This document shows, piece by piece, positions 5,214-10,634 of a stretch of DNA of 10,634 nt. The stretch's first letter is position 1, and every line of letters begins with the position of its first letter. The stretch is taken from NCBI GenBank assembly GCA_004295885.1, contig SEDG01000093.1, forward strand, positions 1 to 10,634. The letters run 5' to 3'. A program made the translations under genes and the position numbers. This DNA is from Pedobacter sp. (GTDB taxonomy: Bacteria > Bacteroidota > Bacteroidia > Sphingobacteriales > Sphingobacteriaceae). The notes under the pieces are model-generated. The model was not told the origin of the DNA and did not search any database. It saw nothing but the letters and a program-made list of their open reading frames with translations.

Positions 5214-8200
5214 ATGGAAAACACAGCCAAATATTCTTCTTCTACGTTGAAAAAAGTGCTCTTTGGGGTATTATTTTTAGTTTCAGTTTTTGCGATTTAC
5301 TTTCTTTTTTTCAGCAAAAAAAACCAGCAAGACAATCAAGCTTATGCAAAATATATAGAATCATACACTTCTGGGACAATTTCTAAGAAAAGTTTCATCA
5401 GAGTTCATCTCGCAAGTGCGGTAAAAAGTCTAAGTGATTTAGGTAAACCAGATGAAAGGAAAATATTCGATTTCTCTCCTAACATCAAAGGAAAAATATT
5501 TTGGATAGACCCGCAAACTATTGAGTTTAGACCAGACGAACAACTGGAGCCAGACCAAAAATATGAGGCAACGATTAATTTGAGTCAAATAACAACTACT
5601 GAAAAAGGCCTAGAGGAATTTGATTTCGACTTTAAGGTGATTAAACCAGGATTAAACTTAAGTCAGAATGGTCTAGTTTCTCAAAACAATACATCCTTAA
5701 CTTACATGAAGTTAATGGGAGAAATTAATACTGCCGATTATGAAGAACAGCAAAATATTGAGAAATCATTAACATTAGATTTTGCTCAGAAGTTAAAAGT
5801 AAAATGGAGCCACGACCCTGAAAAACATCGTTCTACTTTTGTAATTGATAGCATAAAAAAAGTAAATAAAGAGGCTACTCTAACTTTAAACTGGAACGGT
5901 GATGCGATAAATGCAGACGATAATAAAGGTGAAGAAAAAATCATTATTCCTGCTAAAACCATATTTAAGGTATTAGATATTAGAGCGGTGCAAGGAGCTG
6001 AAGATTATGCCTTAATCCAATGTTCAGAACCCATAAACGTGGCTCAAGATTTAAACGGGTTAATTTCTTTGGGAGATTTGCAAGACCTTCGTTTTACGAT
6101 TGATGCCAGCCAGATTAAGGTATATGCGCCCGATGAATTGCAAGGGAATTATGCGGTAACCGTAAATGCTGCCATAACAGACATTGAAGGCAAGACATTA
6201 CAAAGCTCAAAATCTGCTAATATCATATTCGAAGACAAATTGCCTTCAGTTACGATTGCTGGAACTGGGACTATCCTACCCAATTCTGGAAAGTTGGTTT
6301 TACCCTTCGAAGCTGTAAACTTAAAAGCAGTTGATGTAACTGTAATTAAAATTTACGAGAATAACATTCCTCAGTTTTTTCAGGTGAATAACTACAAGGA
6401 GGGCAACGAATTAAGAAGGGTTGCTAAACCTGTTGTTCAAAAAACTATTCGTTTAGACGAGGACAAAGCGATAAATCTGCATAAGAAAACACGATTCACT
6501 TTAGATTTAGATAAATTGATTCGTACTGAACCTGGAGCAATGTATCGCGTAACGATTGGGTTTAGAAAAGCCTACAATGTTTATGAATGTAAAGAAGCTT
6601 CTTCAACTGATGCCAATGGTGATGGAGACGAATACGAGGGAGATTATGAAAGTTATGGAGAAAAAATAGATGAAGATGATGAATTTTGGAATAGTTATCA
6701 GGACTATTATCCAAATAATTACAGGTGGGCAGATAGAGATAACCCTTGTACACCGTCTTATTACACAAACGAACGTTGGGCAAGTAGAAATTTATTGGCG
6801 TCTAACATAGGCTTGGTAGCCAAAAGAGGGAATGATAACAGTATGCTAATTGTGGCTACTGATTTATTGACCGCCAAACCTTTAAGTGGTGTTAGCTTAG
6901 AGTTGCAAGATTACCAACGCCAAATCTTAACTACGGCAAAAACAGATGGTGATGGTTTAGCCATTTTTGATTTAAAAAGAAAACCATTTTTACTAGTTGC
7001 CAAAAACGGAAGGGAACGCGGCTATTTAAAATTGGATGATGGAAATTCGTTGCCGTTAAGTCGTTTTGATGTTGGTGGTGATGTGGTACAGAATGGAATT
7101 AAAGGGTTTATTTATGGCGAACGTGGAGTTTGGCGACCAGGTGATAGTGTTTATTTGTCATTTATTTTAGAAGATAAATTGAAAAAACTTCCAGCCAATT
7201 ATCCAGTTACTTTCGAATTAACTAATCCTAAAGGCCAACTGGCAAAGCGTGTTGTAATTGCACAAGCATTAAACGGTTTTTACACATTTAAAACCGCTAC
7301 AGAAAGTACTGCACCTACTGGAAATTGGTTGGTAAAGGCAAAGGTTGGTGGCGCATCTTTTACAAAAACCATCAAGATTGAAACCGTAATGCCTAATCGT
7401 TTAAAAATCAATTTCGATTTAGGCGGAAAAACTTATTTAGGTAACGGTGCTTCATCCGCTACTACCCTTTCTGCAAAATGGCTTTTCGGTACACCAGCAC
7501 AAAATTTAAAGGCAAAAGTTGATGTAAATCTGAATACTACAGAAACCAAGTTTAAAGGATTTGATGATTATTCGTTTGATAATCCGACAGTAAACTTTGA
7601 ATCGCAAATTAAGACCATTTTTGAAGGAACTTTAAATGCTGCTGGAACAGCCGTTGTAAATACTAACTTAAGTGAAACTGGCTCTGCTCCTGGTGTTTTA
7701 AGAGCAAACTTTACCACTAAGATTTTCGAGCCAGGTGGCAATTTCAGTATTGATAACTTTAGTATCCCATATCACGTTTACAATAATTATTTAGGTGTTA
7801 AAACGCCATCGGGCGACCGTTTAAGTGGAATGCTTTTAACTGATAGAGACCACAAAGTAGAAATTGTAAATGTAAATAGAGATGGGAAATTATTAGGTGG
7901 AAGCAAAACTGTTTCGGTTGAATTATACAAAGTACAATGGCGCTGGTGGTGGGAACAAGATAACCAACAAAGCTATGCGAACTTCACTCAAAATGAATAC
8001 AACAAGCTAGTTTCCAAGCAGTATGTAAACCTTACGAATGGAAAAGGAGATTATACATTGCGCATTAACGAGCCAAATTGGGGAAGATATTTGATTTTGG
8101 TTCGTGATGAATATGGCAATGGTCATACAACTGGGAAATCTGTTTATATAGATTGGCCAGGCTGGGCACAACGTGAGCAAGGAAGTAATCCTACGGAAGC

Positions 8201-9935
8201 ATCAATGTTATCTTTTACGGCTAACAAGCAGAAATTTACGGTGGGTGAAGATATCACTCTAACCATTCCAACGGGTGAAAATGGCAAAGCTTTAGTTTCT
8301 ATTGAAAACGGAAGTAGAGTTTTAAAAACCTATTGGGTTGACACTAAAAAAGGACAAACGCAATTTAGCTTCAAAGCTGAGAAAAATATGGCGCCAAATG
8401 TTTTTGCGAACATTACGCTGATACAACCTCACGCCCAAACTTTAAACGATTTGCCGATAAGGATGTATGGGGCAATTCCATTGACGATAGAAGACCCAGA
8501 AACGATATTGAAACCTGTGATTAAGATGGCACCTACTTTAAAACCAGAAGTGGAAAGTGCCATTTCAGTATCGGAAAGTAATGGTAAAGCAATGACTTAT
8601 ACCATCGCTTTGGTTGATGAAGGCCTATTGGATTTAACTCGTTTCAAAACGCCAGACCCACATAGTGTATTCTATGCAAGAGAAGGTTTGGGCGTTAAAA
8701 CTTGGGATTTGTTTGACCAAGTACTCGGCGCATGGGGAGGAAATTTAGAAAGAATTCTTAGCATCGGTGGTGATGGTTCTATCAATAGGAACTTAAATCC
8801 TGCGAAGGCAAATAGATTTAAACCCGTTGTTAAATTTATGGGGCCTTATTATTTGGGCAAGGGCGAAAATAAAGTACATAAATTTAAATTGCCACAATAC
8901 ATTGGTTCAGTAAGAGCGATGGTTATTGCTGGTCAGGATGGTGCTTATGGTTTTGCAGAAAAAGCTGTAGAAGTTAAAAAACCTTTAATGGTTTTGGCAA
9001 CCTTACCAAGGGTGATTGGTCCAGGAGAAAGCTTCACTTTGCCAGTTAACATTTTCGCAACAAATAACAACTTAAGAAATGTTTCGGTACAATTACAAAG
9101 CAGTAATTTAATTGTAAGTAGTTTAAAAACCCAACAGTTAAGCTTCAAACAGGCAGGGGAACAAATGACTTATTTCCAAGTTACCGCACCAAATAATGTT
9201 GGTGTAGCAAAAGTTAAAATTATTGCACAAAGTGGAAGTGAAAAAACTGTTTATGATGTAGAAATGGACATCCGTAATCCAAATCCTTACATCACAAACG
9301 TGGTTTCAGCAACTATTCAGCCTAATCAAACTTGGTCCACAAAATTTGCAGCTATCGGAATGAGTGGCACAAATTCTGGCTCAGTTGAAGTTTCATCAAT
9401 CCCCCCTATCAATTTAAATAAACGATTGAGTTATTTGATACAATATCCTCACGGATGCGTAGAACAAACTACATCTAGTGTTTTCCCTCAACTAATGTTG
9501 GATAAATTAACGCCACTTTCTACACAACGTAAAACTGAAGTAGAACGAAACATTAAATCTGGTATTAACCGATTAAAAGGTTTTCAAACAACCGATGGTG
9601 GTTTAAGTTATTGGCCAGGTGAAGGTGCTGCTGATGAATGGGGAACAAATTATGCTGGGCATTTCTTAATTGAAGCACAAAATGCAGGTTACACGCTTCC
9701 TGCTGGTATGTTTGAAGAATTAATCCGTTACCAAAAAAGTAAAGCGAATAATTGGGTGCCAAACTCAGAGAACTTTTACGGTGGAGATTTAAGTCAAGCT
9801 TACAGATTGTATGTTTTAGCCTTAGCTAAAAAACCAGAAATGGCAGCAAACGCTGACTTTAATGGGTCAAAAAAATCAAGCTGCGCAAATGCTAACCAAA
9901 GTTGCTTCTCGTTTAGGTCAGGATACATGGTATAG
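5214..9935 (+). CDS. Alpha-2-macroglobulin family protein, truncated by a frame break
   Basis: This open frame gives 1573 aa from the ATG at 5214. A TTG at 5175 would extend it by 13 residues, but MENTAKYSSSTLKKVLF is a natural start. Residues 15-33 are one membrane span after KK, with no lipobox, so the protein is anchored rather than a lipoprotein like E. coli YfhM. Macroglobulin domains follow, including GERGVWRPGDSVYLSF (from residue 635) and the Bacteroidota-type VDEGLLDLTRFKTPDP (from 1134). An acidic, tyrosine-rich insert spans 466-499. The thioester motif GCVEQ (Cys1415, Gln1418) is intact, so it would be the covalent, protease-trapping kind in the periplasm. After KKPEMAA (ending at 1545) the family sequence stops and 28 unrelated residues lead to TAG. 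The rest of the gene is in the next frame with a gap. The truncated product would lack the end of the thioester domain and the C-terminal domain, so it is probably non-functional unless the break is an assembly error. Confidence 0.9.
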   Translation: MENTAKYSSSTLKKVLFGVLFLVSVFAIYFLFFSKKNQQDNQAYAKYIESYTSGTISKKSFIRVHLASAVKSLSDLGKPDERKIFDFSPNIKGKIFWIDPQTIEFRPDEQLEPDQKYEATINLSQITTTEKGLEEFDFDFKVIKPGLNLSQNGLVSQNNTSLTYMKLMGEINTADYEEQQNIEKSLTLDFAQKLKVKWSHDPEKHRSTFVIDSIKKVNKEATLTLNWNGDAINADDNKGEEKIIIPAKTIFKVLDIRAVQGAEDYALIQCSEPINVAQDLNGLISLGDLQDLRFTIDASQIKVYAPDELQGNYAVTVNAAITDIEGKTLQSSKSANIIFEDKLPSVTIAGTGTILPNSGKLVLPFEAVNLKAVDVTVIKIYENNIPQFFQVNNYKEGNELRRVAKPVVQKTIRLDEDKAINLHKKTRFTLDLDKLIRTEPGAMYRVTIGFRKAYNVYECKEASSTDANGDGDEYEGDYESYGEKIDEDDEFWNSYQDYYPNNYRWADRDNPCTPSYYTNERWASRNLLASNIGLVAKRGNDNSMLIVATDLLTAKPLSGVSLELQDYQRQILTTAKTDGDGLAIFDLKRKPFLLVAKNGRERGYLKLDDGNSLPLSRFDVGGDVVQNGIKGFIYGERGVWRPGDSVYLSFILEDKLKKLPANYPVTFELTNPKGQLAKRVVIAQALNGFYTFKTATESTAPTGNWLVKAKVGGASFTKTIKIETVMPNRLKINFDLGGKTYLGNGASSATTLSAKWLFGTPAQNLKAKVDVNLNTTETKFKGFDDYSFDNPTVNFESQIKTIFEGTLNAAGTAVVNTNLSETGSAPGVLRANFTTKIFEPGGNFSIDNFSIPYHVYNNYLGVKTPSGDRLSGMLLTDRDHKVEIVNVNRDGKLLGGSKTVSVELYKVQWRWWWEQDNQQSYANFTQNEYNKLVSKQYVNLTNGKGDYTLRINEPNWGRYLILVRDEYGNGHTTGKSVYIDWPGWAQREQGSNPTEASMLSFTANKQKFTVGEDITLTIPTGENGKALVSIENGSRVLKTYWVDTKKGQTQFSFKAEKNMAPNVFANITLIQPHAQTLNDLPIRMYGAIPLTIEDPETILKPVIKMAPTLKPEVESAISVSESNGKAMTYTIALVDEGLLDLTRFKTPDPHSVFYAREGLGVKTWDLFDQVLGAWGGNLERILSIGGDGSINRNLNPAKANRFKPVVKFMGPYYLGKGENKVHKFKLPQYIGSVRAMVIAGQDGAYGFAEKAVEVKKPLMVLATLPRVIGPGESFTLPVNIFATNNNLRNVSVQLQSSNLIVSSLKTQQLSFKQAGEQMTYFQVTAPNNVGVAKVKIIAQSGSEKTVYDVEMDIRNPNPYITNVVSATIQPNQTWSTKFAAIGMSGTNSGSVEVSSIPPINLNKRLSYLIQYPHGCVEQTTSSVFPQLMLDKLTPLSTQRKTEVERNIKSGINRLKGFQTTDGGLSYWPGEGAADEWGTNYAGHFLIEAQNAGYTLPAGMFEELIRYQKSKANNWVPNSENFYGGDLSQAYRLYVLALAKKPEMAANADFNGSKKSSCANANQSCFSFRSGYMV
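9840..9861 (+). other. Frame-break and deletion junction in the A2M gene
   Basis: Up to the codons for PEMAA (ending 9848) the first frame matches the A2M family. From about 9850 the +1 frame reads TLTLMGQKNQAAQML, which fits the family much better than the first frame's NADFNGSKKSS. Homologues I recall have about 60 more residues between the PELGAMNRL-like segment and the LETLxLLG-like segment. If this was one deletion, its length is 3n+2 bases, roughly 180-195. Confidence 0.8.
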
Positions 9936-10617
9936 CACCCAGACTACATCTTATGGTTTGCTCGCAATTGCCAAGTTCTGCGGACAAAATAGTTCATCGA
10001 ACAGACTACAATATAACTATGTGGTGAATGGTGCAAAGGGAAGTACAAATAGCGAACAGTACCTAAACACCACTGCCATAAATTTTAAGAATAATACGGC
10101 TAGTATTACCAACACGGGCAGAAATGTATTGTTTGTAAGGCTAATTTTGCAGGGCCAGCCTGTTGCGGGACAGAATAATTTCTTACCTAATAACCCTGAA
10201 GTTTTAGATATGAATGTGAGCTATAAAACTTTAAAAGGCTTAACATTAGACCCAACTACCTTAAAACAAGGCACAGATTTTTATGCAGAAGTTACCGTAA
10301 AAAATCCTGGTAAAATGGGCTACTATGAGCAAATGGCTTTAACACAAATATTCCCGTCGGGTTGGGAAATTATCAATACAAGGCTGAATGATAACGAAGG
10401 CGCTTTAGCATCTGCTCCTTATACCTACAGGGACGTTAGAGATGACAGGGTATTTACCTATTTCAATATTCGTGAGAACGAAACCTTAACTTATAGGATA
10501 TTGTTAAACGCGTCATATTTAGGGAAGTACTATCTATCTGCCGTACAATGTGAAGCGATGTATAATAATGACATTAGTGCTACGCAGGCTGGTAAATGGG
10601 TTCAAGTGGTTAAATGA
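9850..10617 (+). pseudogene. Displaced C-terminal part of the A2M gene
   Basis: About 255 codons in the +1 frame relative to the preceding A2M frame. It begins with TLTLMGQKNQAAQML, followed by DTWYSTQTTSYGLLAIAKF, which is the end of the alpha-alpha barrel (thioester domain) in bacterial A2Ms. A beta-rich C-terminal macroglobulin/receptor-type domain then runs from LDMNVSYKTLKGLTLDP through VTVKNPGKMGYYEQMALTQIFPSGWEI to the end (GKWVQVVK). An ATG at 9862 is in this frame but lies inside a conserved helix, so it is not a real gene start. The fragment has no signal peptide and would not be exported alone. It is normally one polypeptide with the upstream part. Confidence 0.88.
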
Positions 10618-10634
10618 TGAAGTTTAAAGAGCAA
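10614..10634 (+). CDS. Start of the next gene, possibly pbpC (partial)
   Basis: ATGATGAAGTTTAAAGAGCA begins a frame (MMKFKEQ) whose first ATG overlaps the A2M TGA stop in an ATGA arrangement typical of translational coupling. Bacterial A2M genes of the YfhM type are commonly followed by pbpC, the peptidoglycan synthase PBP1C, and a short basic start would suit the cytoplasmic tail of such a protein. Only seven codons are visible, so the identity is context only. Confidence 0.45.

Noticed and set aside
9869..9875. A-AAA-AAA heptamer as a programmed -1 frameshift site or a homopolymer sequencing error that joins the two A2M frames
   Set aside because: The second part is in the +1 frame, so -1 slippage would not reach it. 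Removing one A would restore the frame, but family-like sequence in the new frame (TLTLMGQ) already begins at about 9850, before the A-run, and the missing segment of about 60 residues would remain unexplained.
9862..10617. The C-terminal A2M fragment as an independent gene starting at 9862
   Set aside because: The ATG lies inside a helix of the thioester domain, family-like sequence extends upstream of it in the same frame, and there is no export signal.

Overview
The window is AT-rich and fits a member of the Bacteroidota, most likely Sphingobacteriaceae (Pedobacter-like). Three signs point that way: a TopA with a run of C-terminal Topo_C repeats and a lysine tail but no cysteine zinc fingers, a very long membrane-anchored alpha-2-macroglobulin of Bacteroidota type, and intergenic DNA filled with dispersed hairpin repeats common in this phylum (CTTCGACTACGCTCAG arms, CCCCTTTAGGGG hairpins, and an AAAAAGATAnAGCGGA-type element). 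The placement rests on recognition, not on a database search.

The left third reads on the minus strand. From right to left it holds a glutathione-peroxidase-family enzyme with an N-terminal hydrophobic extension, a clear intrinsic terminator, a membrane-anchored MtfA-family zinc peptidase, an inverted repeat just past its stop, and the first 34 codons of a lipoprotein that leaves the window. A 300-bp divergent intergenic region separates this group from the plus-strand genes.

The right two thirds read on the plus strand: topA (complete), a repeat-rich spacer, a small conserved-looking gene of unknown function (134 aa from the preferred start), a spacer with a structured element, and a giant alpha-2-macroglobulin (A2M) gene followed by the start codons of a next gene. 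That next gene overlaps the A2M stop and, by family context, could be pbpC (PBP1C).

The main anomaly is in the A2M gene. Its reading frame breaks near 9840-9850, 128 codons after the intact GCVEQ thioester motif. The C-terminal part continues in the +1 frame, but about 60 residues that this family normally carries at this point are absent. A deletion whose length is not a multiple of three, either natural or from assembly, explains both facts better than a single-base error. I found no CRISPR array, tRNA, rRNA or transposase, and no clear new defence or mobile system. The most notable non-coding signals are the nested repeats at 5001-5092 and the repeat that abuts, or is read into, the start of the small gene after topA.
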